Assembly: GCA_900317925.1 (NCBI GenBank)
Contig: ONIQ01000018.1
Span: forward strand, 1-59,813
Length of the DNA: 59,813 nt
DNA from: an uncultured Bacteroidales bacterium
Lineage (GTDB): Bacteria; Bacteroidota; Bacteroidia; Bacteroidales; UBA932
Reading direction: 5' to 3'
This document shows positions 28,822 through 38,643 of the stretch, one piece after another. The position numbers were made by a program, and so were the translations under genes. The number at the start of each line of letters is the position of its first letter. Within the stretch, counting starts at the first letter, position 1. The notes below the pieces were generated by a model that searched no databases, was not told the DNA's origin, and saw nothing but the letters and a program-made list of their open reading frames with translations.

Positions 28822-29335
28822 TGACAAGTATCCAGACATCCGAGGGGCAGAATGGCTCCGCTTTGGCTTTCAGCAAGTTCTGATAGGCATCTGCCAGGGT
28901 ATTGGACGGATAAATCCCCACCACATTGTATCCGTTACGAAAACTGATGAGTGTAGGCGTAAATCCGGCGGCTTCCACCTTTCTGAACAGTTTCTCGGCG
29001 TTGCGCCTTTCACGGAACGCCCCTACGATGATGTGGTAGCGGGAATTGAGTTTCGTCGTGAAGAGACCGCCCATCTTGGCCGGATTCAGGATGGTGCCCT
29101 GGATCTGGCTCAGCGAATCCAGGATGGCCAGCGAATCGGCCAGTTGTTTCTCCACCCGCCGCAGGGAGTCGATGCGGGCACGATGCGCTTCCTCATCGGC
29201 GCGCATCCGTTCCGCCTTGGCCAGGATATCCTTCGACGTAGGACGGCCTGCGAGGGATCGAAAAGCGTCACAACCGCATGTGAGCGAGCACAATAACGCG
29301 GCTGCCAAGATTGTGAGATGCAAACTTTTCATCAT
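28814..29335 (-). CDS. SPOR-domain lipoprotein
   Basis: A 173-residue envelope protein, probably binding denuded peptidoglycan glycan strands. It has a lipoprotein signal (LLCSLTCGC), a charged helix-rich stretch (about 35-85, likely coiled coil: KAERMRADEEAHRARIDSL), then a C-terminal SPOR domain (RYHIIVGAFRERRNAEKLF and GFTPTLISFRNGYNVVGI). ATGs at 29335 and 29332 are adjacent. First gene of the operon running through the M28-like/TonB gene, leuS and two yitT genes, with a well formed promoter upstream. Confidence 0.87.
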   Translation of the reverse strand: MMKSLHLTILAAALLCSLTCGCDAFRSLAGRPTSKDILAKAERMRADEEAHRARIDSLRRVEKQLADSLAILDSLSQIQGTILNPAKMGGLFTTKLNSRYHIIVGAFRERRNAEKLFRKVEAAGFTPTLISFRNGYNVVGIYPSNTLADAYQNLLKAKAEPFCPSDVWILVNE

Positions 29336-29358
29336 AACGGTATGTATCCAAAATCGTA

Positions 29359-29389
29359 CAAAATTAGCGAATTAATCCATCGGGACAAA
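29359..29389 (-). promoter_or_regulatory. promoter of the SPOR-M28/TonB-leuS-yitT operon
   Basis: On the minus strand, TTTG (complement of 29386-29389), 19 bases, then TAATTTTG (complement of 29359-29366). Matches the Bacteroidetes consensus and lies 24 bases before the first ATG. Confidence 0.7.
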
Positions 29390-29398
29390 ATAAAAGTG

Positions 29399-29406
29399 TA
29401 TATTTG
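29399..29406 (+). promoter_or_regulatory. -7 box TATATTTG upstream of the CapA-like gene
   Basis: TATATTTG ends 3 bases before the ATG at 29410, which would make the transcript leaderless or force a downstream start (for example the in-frame ATG near 29470). No -33 TTTG is evident. Confidence 0.45.
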
Positions 29407-29409
29407 TAT

Positions 29410-30546
29410 ATGCGAAATGGCAACCGTTTGTATCTTCGATACAGCCTCACCGGCTTCCTTCTCCTGTTTATGCAGGTTTTGCCGGCCCAGATTCCCCTCC
29501 CCCGGACGCTCTGGAGCGGGCCGGATACGGTTACCGTCGCCATTGCCGGAGACATCATGCTCCACGGCAAACAAATCGAAAAAGCCAGCCGCCCGGACGG
29601 GACCTTCGACTTCTCCCCCTTTCTGGAGAATGTAGAGCCGCTGATCGCCGGAGCCGATATCGCCATCGCCAACCTGGAATTTCCCCTGGCCGGTCCCCCC
29701 TACCAGGGTTATCCCTGTTTCTCTGCCCCGGACGAGTATGCCTGTTACCTGGCCGACAAAGGCTTCGACATCTTCCTCGCAGCCAATAACCACATCCTGG
29801 ACCAGGGGCCCAAAGGGGCATGGCGCACCCACCGGGTTTTTGAAGCGATGAAAAAAAGCCATGGCATCCGCTATGCCGGACTGGGCGCGACGGAGGCCCT
29901 TTCCGTTGCCCGGAAAGGCATCCGGATCGCCTTCGTCAACTGGACCTACGGCACCAATTACACCGGCGCTTCCGGCGGCCCCGTCATCCCCACCCACAAC
30001 CGGGACAGCATCGGCCGGGCCATCCGGGAAGCACGGGAGAGAGGAGTCGATTTTGTCATCGCCCTACCGCACTGGGGCATTGAATATACCCATCGGCATA
30101 CGCAGGCGCAGCACGACCTGGCACGTTTTGTCGCCGCAGAGGGAGCCGACGCCATTATCGGCTCTCATCCCCATGTGGTACAGGACATGGAAATCCTCAC
30201 AGAACCCGCCTTCAACGGCATTGGAACGCGGAAAGTTCCGGTCTGGTACTCCCTGGGGAACCTGGTTTCCAACATGAGCGTTCAAGGAACGCGCATCGGC
30301 CTCATCCTCCTGATTACCCTGGTCAAAGACCGGGACCGCCTTACGCGGTACATCGCCGGCATACAACCGGTTTTCACCTGGTGCACCCTGCCTGGAAAAC
30401 TCACGGACAGTTATGCGACCCTCCCTGTACAATCATGGCTTGGGCGTCGGGAAGACTGGAAGATCACAGAAGATTACGACAACATGGTCCGCTCCTATAA
30501 GAGCGTCAAAAAAACAACCGGTATCCAAGATGAAGAAAACAATTAA
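29410..30546 (+). CDS. CapA-family (PGA_cap) metallophosphatase-like protein
   Basis: About 378 residues with an N-terminal hydrophobic signal (LYLRYSLTGFLLLFMQVLPAQ). The body is of the CapA/poly-gamma-glutamate synthesis type: VTVAIAGDIMLHGKQIE, NLEFPLAG, ANNHILDQGPKG, ALPHWGIEYTHRHTQAQH and IIGSHPHVVQDMEI, which together build a calcineurin-like metal site. In Bacillus CapA is needed for polyglutamate capsule, but lone homologues like this have no known role; no capB or capC is near. The start at 29410 is chosen for its ATG; a TTG at 29404 is inside the promoter box. It overlaps phoH by 17 bases. Confidence 0.85.
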   Translation: MRNGNRLYLRYSLTGFLLLFMQVLPAQIPLPRTLWSGPDTVTVAIAGDIMLHGKQIEKASRPDGTFDFSPFLENVEPLIAGADIAIANLEFPLAGPPYQGYPCFSAPDEYACYLADKGFDIFLAANNHILDQGPKGAWRTHRVFEAMKKSHGIRYAGLGATEALSVARKGIRIAFVNWTYGTNYTGASGGPVIPTHNRDSIGRAIREARERGVDFVIALPHWGIEYTHRHTQAQHDLARFVAAEGADAIIGSHPHVVQDMEILTEPAFNGIGTRKVPVWYSLGNLVSNMSVQGTRIGLILLITLVKDRDRLTRYIAGIQPVFTWCTLPGKLTDSYATLPVQSWLGRREDWKITEDYDNMVRSYKSVKKTTGIQDEENN

Positions 30547-31462
30547 GCTGGAAAACATCGACCCCATCGAAATATACGGGGCCGGAAACAAGATCCTCTC
30601 GGAATTCTGCACCTATTTCCCCGAACTGCGCGTCGTGGCGCGGGGCGATGAAATCATTCTGGAGGGCAAGGAATCCCGCATCCAGGAGTTTACACAGAAA
30701 TTCGGGGAGCTCACCGAGCGCCGCCAGCACAAATCCGGTCTGACCATCTATGACGTAGAAGATATTTTCGACGGAGAATCCTCGCCGGAGCGCTTCAAAC
30801 TCTCGGGCGATGCCGTCATCGTCCACGGGACGGATGGAAAGCCGATCCGCGCCCGCAACCGCAAACAGGAAGAAATGGTCCAGGCTTATTTCGACAACGA
30901 CCTGATCTTTGCCGTCGGTCCGGCCGGAACGGGCAAGACCTATATCGCCATCGCCCTGGCCGTCCGCGCCCTGAAGAACCGGGAGGTGAAACGCATCATC
31001 CTCACCCGGCCGGCCGTCGAAGCGGGCGAACGCTTGGGCTTCCTGCCGGGAGACCTGAAAGACAAGCTGGATCCCTACCTGCAGCCCCTTTACGATGCGC
31101 TCGGAGACATGATTCCCTCCCGCAAACTACAGGAATTCATGACCGACGGCACCATTCAGATTGCCCCGCTCGCCTATATGCGCGGCCGCACCCTGGACAG
31201 GGCCTGCGTCATCCTGGACGAGGCACAGAATACCAACATGGGGCAGCTGAAGATGTTCCTTACCCGCATGGGTTGCGACGCCAAATTCATCGTTACGGGC
31301 GACGCCAGTCAGATTGACCTTCCCCGCCGGGAAGATTCCGGCCTGCTGCGCGGCATCGAAAAGGTGAAAAAAATCAAGGGTGTCGCAACGTTGTTCTTCT
31401 CGAACGAAGACATCGTGCGACACCCCCTGGTGTCTAAAATTGTAAAAGCGCTCGAGGATTAA
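30530..31462 (+). CDS. phoH: PhoH-family ATPase
   Basis: A 310-residue PhoH-like ATPase, likely tied to RNA metabolism (often near ybeY). An N-terminal KH-like segment (ILSEFCTYFPELRVVARGD) precedes the P-loop domain with AVGPAGTGKTYIAIA (Walker A), RPAVEAGERLGFLPGDLKDK and CVILDEAQNT (Walker B). The start at 30530 gives MKKTIKLENIDPIEIYG, the expected N-terminus, and overlaps the CapA-like gene by 17 bases. It converges on the TPR gene with a 4-base overlap of stop codons and no visible terminator. Confidence 0.93.
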   Translation: MKKTIKLENIDPIEIYGAGNKILSEFCTYFPELRVVARGDEIILEGKESRIQEFTQKFGELTERRQHKSGLTIYDVEDIFDGESSPERFKLSGDAVIVHGTDGKPIRARNRKQEEMVQAYFDNDLIFAVGPAGTGKTYIAIALAVRALKNREVKRIILTRPAVEAGERLGFLPGDLKDKLDPYLQPLYDALGDMIPSRKLQEFMTDGTIQIAPLAYMRGRTLDRACVILDEAQNTNMGQLKMFLTRMGCDAKFIVTGDASQIDLPRREDSGLLRGIEKVKKIKGVATLFFSNEDIVRHPLVSKIVKALED

Positions 31463-32793
31463 TCGGGCTGACCGCTCTTCACAACGGCGTCAAAGCGGTC
31501 GTATGCAGCCTGGTACTTGGGATCCTGCTCGCGGAAACGATAGTTGATATCCCGCAGGTACTTGGCAATTTCCACGCGCAGACCGGGATCCTTGCACACG
31601 TTGTAAGCCTGCTCGAACGGAGGGAGGGCCTTCTGGAGGCTGGCCTCATATTCCTTCACCAGGGCGAAGTACTTGTTGTCATCCAGTTCGTTCTGGGCTT
31701 TCTCGGCAAACTCCATGGCTTCCTCATAGAAGAGGATACCTTCGCCGATATAACCGTAGTCGTACGGTGCGTCAGGATTGGCGTTCACGCTCTGGCGATA
31801 CAGCTCGACGGCTTTCTCCTTGTCGCCCGCCTGTTTGCGGATGTTGCCTTCCACATAGTAAAGGGAAGCGTTCTTCGGATCATTCGCCTTGGCTTCGGCC
31901 AGCAGGCTGTATAGTTTCTCCATATCCTCGTTGGTGGACATGTAGTAGTTGATCAGACCGATCACGATGCCCTGGTTCTGCGGGAACTTGATCATACCCT
32001 GCTCCAGGGTCTCCTTGGATTTCGCCTTGTCGCCGAGCTTGTCATAGCACTCGCTCAAACGGGGGTACACATCCCCTCCGGTACCATAATAATTATACTC
32101 GAGGCATTTCACAAGCGCATCCTTGGCACGCTCGTAGTTCTGGGTCAACATCGCGGTGAAGGCCACGTTGTACAGGGCGCTGGTATCAATGCTCTGGCAA
32201 GGCTGCTGGGCAGAAGCCTGGTAGGCCAGCTCGAACAGGTCGGAAGAAGCCTGGTAGTCGCCAAAGTTATACTTGGCCACGGCATCGTTCATATAGGCAC
32301 CGGAAATCTGCTCGATGGCGGCGGCGATGTCTTTTTCTTTCGATTTCTTGACATCTACCTCATAAGCCTTGGCATAAGCCTCCAGCGCTTTGGCCAGCGG
32401 ATCAACACCTTCCAGGACCGGCTTGGTCACCACGATCATGTTCAGGCGCTGGGCACCGTCATAATAGAGTTCCTTGTTATCATAGGTAACCTTGATGTAC
32501 GGATTCTCACCCACGACCACCTCTTCGGTAGAGAGGGGCTTCTCGGAAGACATCACCAGATCCAGTTCCTGTTTGGACTGGCCCAGGATGGCATTCCCCA
32601 TCGGAGAATCATAGGCATCCTTGTAAGCCTTGGCCACATTGATCCAGGTAGCCACCTTGGCAGCCTTCTTGGGGTTGCCGGCATCTACGACGGCCTTCTC
32701 GACCGCGCTCTTAGCCGCAGAAGCGGATTTCACCTGGGCGTCAGCAATCTGCAGGGAAGCGAAGATTGCCAGAGCGATCATTAACTTTTTCAT
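31459..32793 (-). CDS. secreted tetratricopeptide-repeat protein
   Basis: About 444 residues with a signal peptide (MKKLMIALAIFASLQIADAQ) and then mainly alpha-helical TPR-like repeats, for example LSECYDKLGDKAKSKETLEQ, SLYYVEGNIRKQAGDKEKAV and DYGYIGEGILFYEEAMEFAE. Probably a periplasmic protein-protein adaptor; such genes often follow gyrA in Bacteroidales. The start at 32793 is 7 bases after the gyrA stop, so the two are likely co-transcribed. Precise role unknown. Confidence 0.85.
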   Translation of the reverse strand: MKKLMIALAIFASLQIADAQVKSASAAKSAVEKAVVDAGNPKKAAKVATWINVAKAYKDAYDSPMGNAILGQSKQELDLVMSSEKPLSTEEVVVGENPYIKVTYDNKELYYDGAQRLNMIVVTKPVLEGVDPLAKALEAYAKAYEVDVKKSKEKDIAAAIEQISGAYMNDAVAKYNFGDYQASSDLFELAYQASAQQPCQSIDTSALYNVAFTAMLTQNYERAKDALVKCLEYNYYGTGGDVYPRLSECYDKLGDKAKSKETLEQGMIKFPQNQGIVIGLINYYMSTNEDMEKLYSLLAEAKANDPKNASLYYVEGNIRKQAGDKEKAVELYRQSVNANPDAPYDYGYIGEGILFYEEAMEFAEKAQNELDDNKYFALVKEYEASLQKALPPFEQAYNVCKDPGLRVEIAKYLRDINYRFREQDPKYQAAYDRFDAVVKSGQPD

Positions 32794-32800
32794 ACGCGAA

Positions 32801-35344
32801 TTAAATTTGTTCATTATCTGTTTGTTCTTTTTGTTCCTCAACCGGTTCCTGGTCTTGCGGCTGCTCTTCTTCCGTCTTGTTTACGACAGATACGGCTGCA
32901 ATCGCGTCGCCGTCCTTGATATTGATGAGTTTCACGCCCTGGGTAGCCCGGCCGGCCACTTTGATGTCGGACACCGCCATCCGGATCGTAAGCCCGGATT
33001 TGGTGATGATCATCAGGTCGTTCTCATCCGTCACATTCTTGATTGCAATAAGTTTGCCAGTCTTTTCGGTGATGTTGATGGTCTTGACACCCTTGCTGCC
33101 GCGGGCGGTCAGGCGGTACTCGTCGAAATCGGACCGCTTGCCGAAACCATTCTCGCTCACAACCAGGATGGTATGGGCGTCCTTGTCCTCCGACTCCGGA
33201 TTGTAGCAAAGGGCTCCCACCACCTCGTTATCCCCGTCGATATTGATGCCGCGGACACCCGAAGCGGTACGTCCCATCGGACGGGCGTCGGTCTCTTCGA
33301 AACGCACGCAACGGCCTTCGCGGGCAGCCAGGAAGACCTGGCTCTTGCCGTTGGTCAGGATGGCATCCAGCAATTCATCTCCATCGCGCACGGTGACAGC
33401 GTTCACACCACCCACACGCGGACGGGAATAAGCCTCCAGCGAAGTCTTCTTGATGATACCCCGCTTGGTCACCAGCATGATGAAGGTATTGTTGATATAG
33501 TCGGGATCCTTGAGCGTCTGCACGTTCAGGAAGGCCTTGATCTTGTCGTCCGGAATGCTGAGGACATTCTGGATGGCCCGGCCCTTCGAAGTACGGGAGC
33601 CTTCCGGAATCTCATACACCTTGAGCCAGTAGCAGCGGCCGGCCTGCGTAAAGAAGAGCATGGTCGAATGCATGTTGGCCACGAAGATGTGGTCGATAAA
33701 GTCCTCGTCGCGGGTCGCGCTGGCCTTCATGCCAACCCCGCCGCGGTTCTGCAGGCGGAATTCGGTAAGCGGCGTGCGCTTGATATAGCCGAAGTGGGAA
33801 ATGGTAATGACCACATCCTCATTGGCATAGAAGTCCTCGGGGTTGAATTCGCCCTCGTCCGGGACGATTTCGGTCCGGCGAGGATCGCCATACTTGGCCT
33901 TGAGGGCCTGGGTTTCGGTCTTGATGACCTCCATCTGCTTCTCCGTGCTGCCGAGGATTTCGTTGCAGCGGGCGATGAATTTCTCCAGGTCGTCGTATTC
34001 GGCCTGCAGTTTCTCGCGCTCCAAACCGGTGAGCTGACGCAGACGCATCTCGACGATGGCGCCGGCCTGGACATCGGTAAAGCCGAACCGTTCCATGAGG
34101 GAAGCCTTGGCCGCATCCACACTCTCGGAATGACGGATAATCTTGATGATCTCGTCGATTACGTCGATGGCTTTCAGCAAGCCTTCCAGGATGTGGGCAC
34201 GCTTCTGGGCCTTGTCCAGTTCAAACTTGGTACGGCGCACCACGACCTCGTGGCGGAACTCGACGAAGTTGGCAATCAGGTCCTTCAGCGAAAGCGTCTG
34301 CGGACGGCCCTTCACCAGGGCCACGTTGTTGATGGCGAAGCTGGACTGGAGAGCGGTATATTTGAACAAGGTATTCAGCACCACGTTCGAGTTGCATCCC
34401 TGCTTGACGCGAAGCACTACGCGGACACCCTCACGGGAGGTCTCATCATTAATATAAGTAATGCCTTCGAGACGCTTGTCCTCGACCATCTGGCCGATCT
34501 TCTCAATCATCTCCTTCTTGTTCACCATGTACGGGATTTCCGTCACCACGATGGTCTCACGTCCGTTGTCGGCCACCTCGATTTCCGTCTTGGCACGGAT
34601 CACCACGCGGCCGCGGCCCGTTTCGTAGGCTTCCTTGATACCGGAAATACCGCGGATGATACCGCCCGTCGGGAAATCCGGTCCCTTGATGTACTGCATC
34701 AAACCGTCCGTATCGATATCGGGATTGTCGATATATGCGCAGATGGCGTCGCAGCACTCTCCGAGGTTGTGGGGTGCCATGTTGGTGGCCATACCCACCG
34801 CGATACCGGCCGAGCCGTTCAACAGCAGCAGCGGAGCCTTGGTGGGGAGCACCGTCGGCTCTTCGATGGTATCGTCGAAGTTCAGGGTGAAATCTACCGT
34901 ATCCTTATCCAGGTCTCCGAGGATATCTTCGGAGATCTTCTCCAATTTGGCTTCGGTATAACGCATAGCCGCCACGGGGTCTCCGTCCATGGAGCCGAAG
35001 TTACCCTGGCCATAGACCAGGCAATAACGCTGGTTCCAGTTCTGGGCCAGACGGGCCATGGCGTCGTACACGCTGGAATCGCCGTGCGGGTGGAATTTAC
35101 CCAGTACCTCACCGACGATACGGGCGCTCTTCTTGGTCTGGCCCGAATAACTCAGGCCCAGGCCGTCCATGCCGAACAGCACCCTTCGCTGGACGGGCTT
35201 CAGACCGTCCCTCACATCCGGCAACGCACGGGAAACGATGACAGACATTGAATAATCAATGTATGCCGACCGCATTTCCTGATCGATCTCCACGGGCTCG
35301 ATAATGCCGTGTGTGCCTTCCAAATTCTTTTCTTCGTTATCCAT
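32801..35344 (-). CDS. gyrA: DNA gyrase subunit A
   Basis: Breakage-reunion subunit of gyrase, 847 residues. The N-terminus has [20 protein letters not shown]. The quinolone-determining segment [12 protein letters not shown] keeps S and D at the positions of E. coli S83 and D87. The catalytic tyrosine is in [10 protein letters not shown]. The C-terminal beta-pinwheel contains QNRGGVGMK where the GyrA box (QRRGGKG-like) is expected, a degenerate version. The acidic tail is rich in E and Q. Promoter at 35381-35412. It leads directly into the TPR gene. Confidence 0.96.
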   Translation of the reverse strand: MDNEEKNLEGTHGIIEPVEIDQEMRSAYIDYSMSVIVSRALPDVRDGLKPVQRRVLFGMDGLGLSYSGQTKKSARIVGEVLGKFHPHGDSSVYDAMARLAQNWNQRYCLVYGQGNFGSMDGDPVAAMRYTEAKLEKISEDILGDLDKDTVDFTLNFDDTIEEPTVLPTKAPLLLLNGSAGIAVGMATNMAPHNLGECCDAICAYIDNPDIDTDGLMQYIKGPDFPTGGIIRGISGIKEAYETGRGRVVIRAKTEIEVADNGRETIVVTEIPYMVNKKEMIEKIGQMVEDKRLEGITYINDETSREGVRVVLRVKQGCNSNVVLNTLFKYTALQSSFAINNVALVKGRPQTLSLKDLIANFVEFRHEVVVRRTKFELDKAQKRAHILEGLLKAIDVIDEIIKIIRHSESVDAAKASLMERFGFTDVQAGAIVEMRLRQLTGLEREKLQAEYDDLEKFIARCNEILGSTEKQMEVIKTETQALKAKYGDPRRTEIVPDEGEFNPEDFYANEDVVITISHFGYIKRTPLTEFRLQNRGGVGMKASATRDEDFIDHIFVANMHSTMLFFTQAGRCYWLKVYEIPEGSRTSKGRAIQNVLSIPDDKIKAFLNVQTLKDPDYINNTFIMLVTKRGIIKKTSLEAYSRPRVGGVNAVTVRDGDELLDAILTNGKSQVFLAAREGRCVRFEETDARPMGRTASGVRGINIDGDNEVVGALCYNPESEDKDAHTILVVSENGFGKRSDFDEYRLTARGSKGVKTINITEKTGKLIAIKNVTDENDLMIITKSGLTIRMAVSDIKVAGRATQGVKLINIKDGDAIAAVSVVNKTEEEQPQDQEPVEEQKEQTDNEQI

Positions 35345-35380
35345 ATATAAACGTTACGTTTTCCTATTTATATAAACATG

Positions 35381-35412
35381 CAAATTTAAGAAAAATTATT
35401 AAATTTGTCAAA
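35381..35412 (-). promoter_or_regulatory. gyrA promoter
   Basis: On the minus strand, TTTG (complement of 35409-35412), 20 bases, then TAAATTTG (complement of 35381-35388). The ATG of gyrA is 36 bases downstream of the -7 box. It overlaps the divergent clp promoter. Confidence 0.75.
35400..35407 (+). promoter_or_regulatory. -7 box TAAATTTG for the clp ATPase gene
   Basis: TAAATTTG lies 21 bases before the ATG at 35429, inside the gyrA promoter. A -33 element is not clear. Overlap of the two promoters may make gyrA and clp transcription mutually exclusive at the initiation step. Confidence 0.5.
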
Positions 35413-35428
35413 CAATATTTTGCACAAT

Positions 35429-37780
35429 ATGGAAATCAAAATATCAGACGAACTGAACAGCATTATCCGCTACGCCCGGGAAGAGGCGATGCGCACCGGC
35501 AGCTACGGAATCGGGCCGGACCATCTCTTCCTCGGCATCATCCGCGACGGCGAGAACAACGCCTGCAAGGCGATGCAGGGATTGGGCGTGGATATGGGGA
35601 CGTTCAAGATGTTCGTGGAGAGCCATCTGTTCTCCAACGACAGCATCCCCTACGCTGAAATTGACAAGATCACCTTCACCCGTTATGCGCAGAATGTCCT
35701 GAGCATCACGGTGATGGAAGCATCCAAGATGCGCAGCCCGGAAGCCTCTTCGCAGCACCTGCTGCTGGCCCTGTGCCGCACCACGGAAAATTACGGCCAG
35801 GCCTTCCTGCGCCAGCACGGCGTGGATTACGGCCGCCTGCTGGCCTTCATGCGCGATGAAGGGATGCTTTCCCGCCCGCAACCCAATCCGGAAACGCCCG
35901 GCCCGGACAGCCCCGCTCCGCAGCAGCCGGACAACCCGGAAGGAGAAGCGGCGGATGCCAAACCGGTCGATATCGAGGAATTCGGCTTCGACCTCACCAA
36001 AGCGGCCGCAGAGGGGAAACTGGATCCCGTGGTGGGCCGCGATACGGAAATCGCCCGCGTGATTGAGATTCTCGGCCGCCGAAAGAAGAACAATCCGATG
36101 CTCATCGGCGAACCCGGCGTGGGAAAATCGGCCATCGTGGAAGGAATCGCCCTCCGCATCGCCAGCGGCGACATTTCCGCCGCCCTCGCGAAGAAACGCA
36201 TCATCTCGCTGGACATCGCCTCGGTGGTGGCCGGCACCAAATACCGGGGCGATTTTGAAAAACGCCTCAAGAGCATCATCAAACTGGCATCCACCAATCC
36301 GGACATCATCCTGTTTATCGATGAGTTCCACACCATCGTGGGAGCGGGCGGAGCCCAGGGAAGCCTGGATGCCGCCAACATGCTCAAGCCCGCCCTTGCC
36401 CGGGGCGAGCTGCAGTGCATCGGCGCCACCACCATGGACGAATTCGCCAAAATCGTGGAGAAGGACGGTGCCCTGGACCGCCGCTTCCAGAAGATTGTGG
36501 TGGAACCCACGGATATCCCGCAGTCCATCGCCATCCTGCGCCGCCTGCAAAAACATTACGAAGAGTATCACCACGTTGCATACACGGACGATGCCATCGA
36601 GGCCTGCGTCAAACTGACCGACCGCTACGTTTCGGACAAGAACCTCCCGGACAAGGCCATCGACGCGATGGACGAAGCCGGCTCCATGGTGCGGCTGCAC
36701 CTGGGCAAGGGCGGGAAGCCGTCCGACCGGGTCGATGCCGAGGATATCGCCACCGTGGTATCCAAGATGACGGGGATTCCCGTGAACAAAGTAGCCGAAT
36801 CGGAGGCCGCCCGCATCATCCGGATGAAGGAGCGGCTGCGCGGCCGGATCATCGGGCAGGACGACGCCATCGACAAGGTGGTCCGCGCCATCCAGCGCAA
36901 CCGGGCCGGCCTGAAAGACCCGTCCCGTCCCATCGGCACCTTCCTCTTCTTCGGCCCCACCGGCGTGGGGAAGACCCAGCTGGCCAAATGCCTGGCCGAG
37001 TATCTGTTCGATTCGGAGGACAACATGATCCGCATCGACATGAGCGAATATATGGAAAAATTCTCGGTTTCCCGCCTGATTGGCGCGCCTCCGGGATACG
37101 TGGGCTATGAAGAGGGCGGCCAGCTGAGCGAGCGCGTGCGCCGCAAACCCTACTGTGTGGTCCTGCTGGATGAAATTGAAAAGGCCCACCCGGACATTTT
37201 CAACCTGCTCCTGCAGGTGCTGGACGAGGGCCGTCTGACGGACAGCAACGGCCGGCAGGTGAGCTTCAAGAACACCCTGGTCATCATGACCTCCAACGTG
37301 GGCAGCCGCGATATCGAGGAGTATGGCAATGGCGTGGGATTCGCCACCGCCGGAAAAGATGTCGCCCGCGACCGCCGCGGTGTCCTGGAAAAGGCTATCA
37401 AGAAAGCCTTCCCGCCGGAATTCATCAACCGCGTGGACGAGCGCATTTATTTCAATACGCTCAGCCGCGAGGATATCGAGCAGATTATCGATATAGAAAT
37501 CAAGGATTTACGGCAGCGGGCCGAGGAAGCCGGGTACAAGATCAACATCACCCCGACGGCCAAACGCTTTGTCGCAGAGGCCGGATACGACCCCAATTAT
37601 GGTGCCCGTCCGCTGAAACGGGCCATGATGAAGTATATTGAGGATCCGGTGTCGGAATTCATCATTTCCGACCGGCTGCTGACCAAGAAAAAAGCCGGGA
37701 GCAAGGCCGCGGAGGCGCGCACGCTCCGGGTGGCGCTCACTCCCGACAAGGAGGGAACTACGGTTTCTTTACAGCAGTAA
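35429..37780 (+). CDS. clpA: ClpA/ClpC-type AAA+ unfoldase of the Clp protease
   Basis: ATPase that unfolds substrates for ClpP, 783 residues. Two N-terminal Clp repeats (about 1-140), a proline-rich linker (about 148-172), AAA-1 with GEPGVGKSAIVEG and ILFIDEFHTIVGAGG, then AAA-2 with FGPTGVGKTQLAK and VVLLDEIEKAHPD. The long ClpB coiled coil is absent between the ATPase domains. GNGVGFATAG in AAA-2 matches the IGF/LGF-type ClpP-docking loop, so it is a protease partner. The start at 35429 (MEIKISDELN) replaces a TTG start inside the promoter. Whether ClpA or ClpC is the better name is a matter of convention. Confidence 0.93.
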   Translation: MEIKISDELNSIIRYAREEAMRTGSYGIGPDHLFLGIIRDGENNACKAMQGLGVDMGTFKMFVESHLFSNDSIPYAEIDKITFTRYAQNVLSITVMEASKMRSPEASSQHLLLALCRTTENYGQAFLRQHGVDYGRLLAFMRDEGMLSRPQPNPETPGPDSPAPQQPDNPEGEAADAKPVDIEEFGFDLTKAAAEGKLDPVVGRDTEIARVIEILGRRKKNNPMLIGEPGVGKSAIVEGIALRIASGDISAALAKKRIISLDIASVVAGTKYRGDFEKRLKSIIKLASTNPDIILFIDEFHTIVGAGGAQGSLDAANMLKPALARGELQCIGATTMDEFAKIVEKDGALDRRFQKIVVEPTDIPQSIAILRRLQKHYEEYHHVAYTDDAIEACVKLTDRYVSDKNLPDKAIDAMDEAGSMVRLHLGKGGKPSDRVDAEDIATVVSKMTGIPVNKVAESEAARIIRMKERLRGRIIGQDDAIDKVVRAIQRNRAGLKDPSRPIGTFLFFGPTGVGKTQLAKCLAEYLFDSEDNMIRIDMSEYMEKFSVSRLIGAPPGYVGYEEGGQLSERVRRKPYCVVLLDEIEKAHPDIFNLLLQVLDEGRLTDSNGRQVSFKNTLVIMTSNVGSRDIEEYGNGVGFATAGKDVARDRRGVLEKAIKKAFPPEFINRVDERIYFNTLSREDIEQIIDIEIKDLRQRAEEAGYKINITPTAKRFVAEAGYDPNYGARPLKRAMMKYIEDPVSEFIISDRLLTKKKAGSKAAEARTLRVALTPDKEGTTVSLQQ

Positions 37781-37883
37781 CTTCCAGCCCGAGGTCGGAA
37801 ATCATGCCCATCAGGGCATCGAAAGAAGCTTCCGAGGAGAGGATGCCGCCGAGGACATCGATGTTGTAATCCGTATTTCTCAT
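37758..37883 (-). CDS. small 41-residue ORF antisense to the clp 3' end
   Basis: Read from ATG at 37883 to TAG at 37758: begins MRNTDYNIDVLGGILSSE and ends EVTAVKKP. It overlaps the last 23 bases of clp in antisense. A -7 box TACCTTTG lies 25 bases upstream of the ATG, and GC-ending codons look like those of neighbouring genes. No family recognised; it has no signal peptide or membrane segment. The VLGG run recalls a double-glycine leader, but there is no peptidase or transporter nearby. Could be a real small protein or a chance ORF. Confidence 0.5.
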   Translation of the reverse strand: MRNTDYNIDVLGGILSSEASFDALMGMISDLGLEVTAVKKP

Positions 37884-37908
37884 AACACTTTCGTTTTTAT
37901 TTCTGTTG

Positions 37909-37916
37909 CAAAGGTA
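37909..37916 (-). promoter_or_regulatory. -7 box TACCTTTG for the 41-residue ORF
   Basis: CAAAGGTA on the plus strand reads TACCTTTG towards the small ORF. A CAAA at 37931-37934 would be a -33 TTTG but with only a 14-base spacer. Confidence 0.45.
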
Positions 37917-37923
37917 CGGCTAC

Positions 37924-37958
37924 CTTGTGCCAAACCGCTGCACAAGTAAAGTTTTTTT
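37924..37958 (+). terminator. possible clp terminator (or operator of the small ORF)
   Basis: CTTGTGC (37924-37930) pairs with GCACAAG (37940-37946), and a run of seven Ts begins 5 bases later. The gap before the Ts weakens the terminator reading; the stem also lies over the region upstream of the small ORF's -7 box. Confidence 0.4.
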
Positions 37959-37970
37959 GAAAAATTTTTT

Positions 37971-38639
37971 ATGACCAAGACTAGGCTCGTCATATTTGAT
38001 TTGGACGGCACCCTGCTGGATACGGTAGAAGACCTGGGGAATGCCGTCAACTACGCCCTGAAAGACCTGGGATACGCTCAGCATCCCATTTCCGCCTATT
38101 ACCAGATGGTGGGGCGGGGCATTTACAACCTGTTCCGGAAAGCGCTCCCGCCCGAGGCAGTCAACGAAGAGAATGTAAAAAAGATGGCCGACCGCTTCCT
38201 CCCCTATTACGGCGCCCACAATTGCGACTATACCCGGCCCTACGCAGGCATCACGGAAGTACTGGAGCACCTGCACGCCCACGGGATTCACCTCGCGATT
38301 GCCTCGAACAAATACCAGGAAGGTACCGAGCACCTCGTCGGTCACTTCTTCGGCCACCTGCCTTTCGCGGCCATCCTGGGCCAGCGGGAAGGTTTCCCCA
38401 TCAAACCGGACCCGGGCATCGTGGACCTGGCCGCATCGCAGCTTCCCGGCATCGACCGGGGACAAATTGTCTATGTAGGTGATTCAGACGTAGATATGCA
38501 GACCGGCCGCAATGCCGGGGTCACCACCATCGGCGTCACCTGGGGCTTCCGCAGCCGCCAGGAACTGGAAAACGGCGCCCCGTGGAAAATCGTGGACACC
38601 GTCTGGCAACTGGAAAACGCCTTGCTGGCGGAACGCTAA
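37971..38639 (+). CDS. gph: HAD-family phosphoglycolate phosphatase-like hydrolase
   Basis: A 222-residue HAD hydrolase that likely removes phosphate from 2-phosphoglycolate or a similar small metabolite. It has FDLDGTLLDT (nucleophile aspartate, motif I), IASNK (motif II), IKPDPGI (motif III lysine) and VYVGDSDVDMQTGRNAGV (motif IV), with an alpha-helical cap after motif I, as in Gph/PGP enzymes. The exact substrate is not fixed by sequence. It starts directly after an AT-rich run with no clear promoter box and converges on the DUF4293 gene. Confidence 0.85.
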   Translation: MTKTRLVIFDLDGTLLDTVEDLGNAVNYALKDLGYAQHPISAYYQMVGRGIYNLFRKALPPEAVNEENVKKMADRFLPYYGAHNCDYTRPYAGITEVLEHLHAHGIHLAIASNKYQEGTEHLVGHFFGHLPFAAILGQREGFPIKPDPGIVDLAASQLPGIDRGQIVYVGDSDVDMQTGRNAGVTTIGVTWGFRSRQELENGAPWKIVDTVWQLENALLAER

Positions 38640-38643
38640 GATC

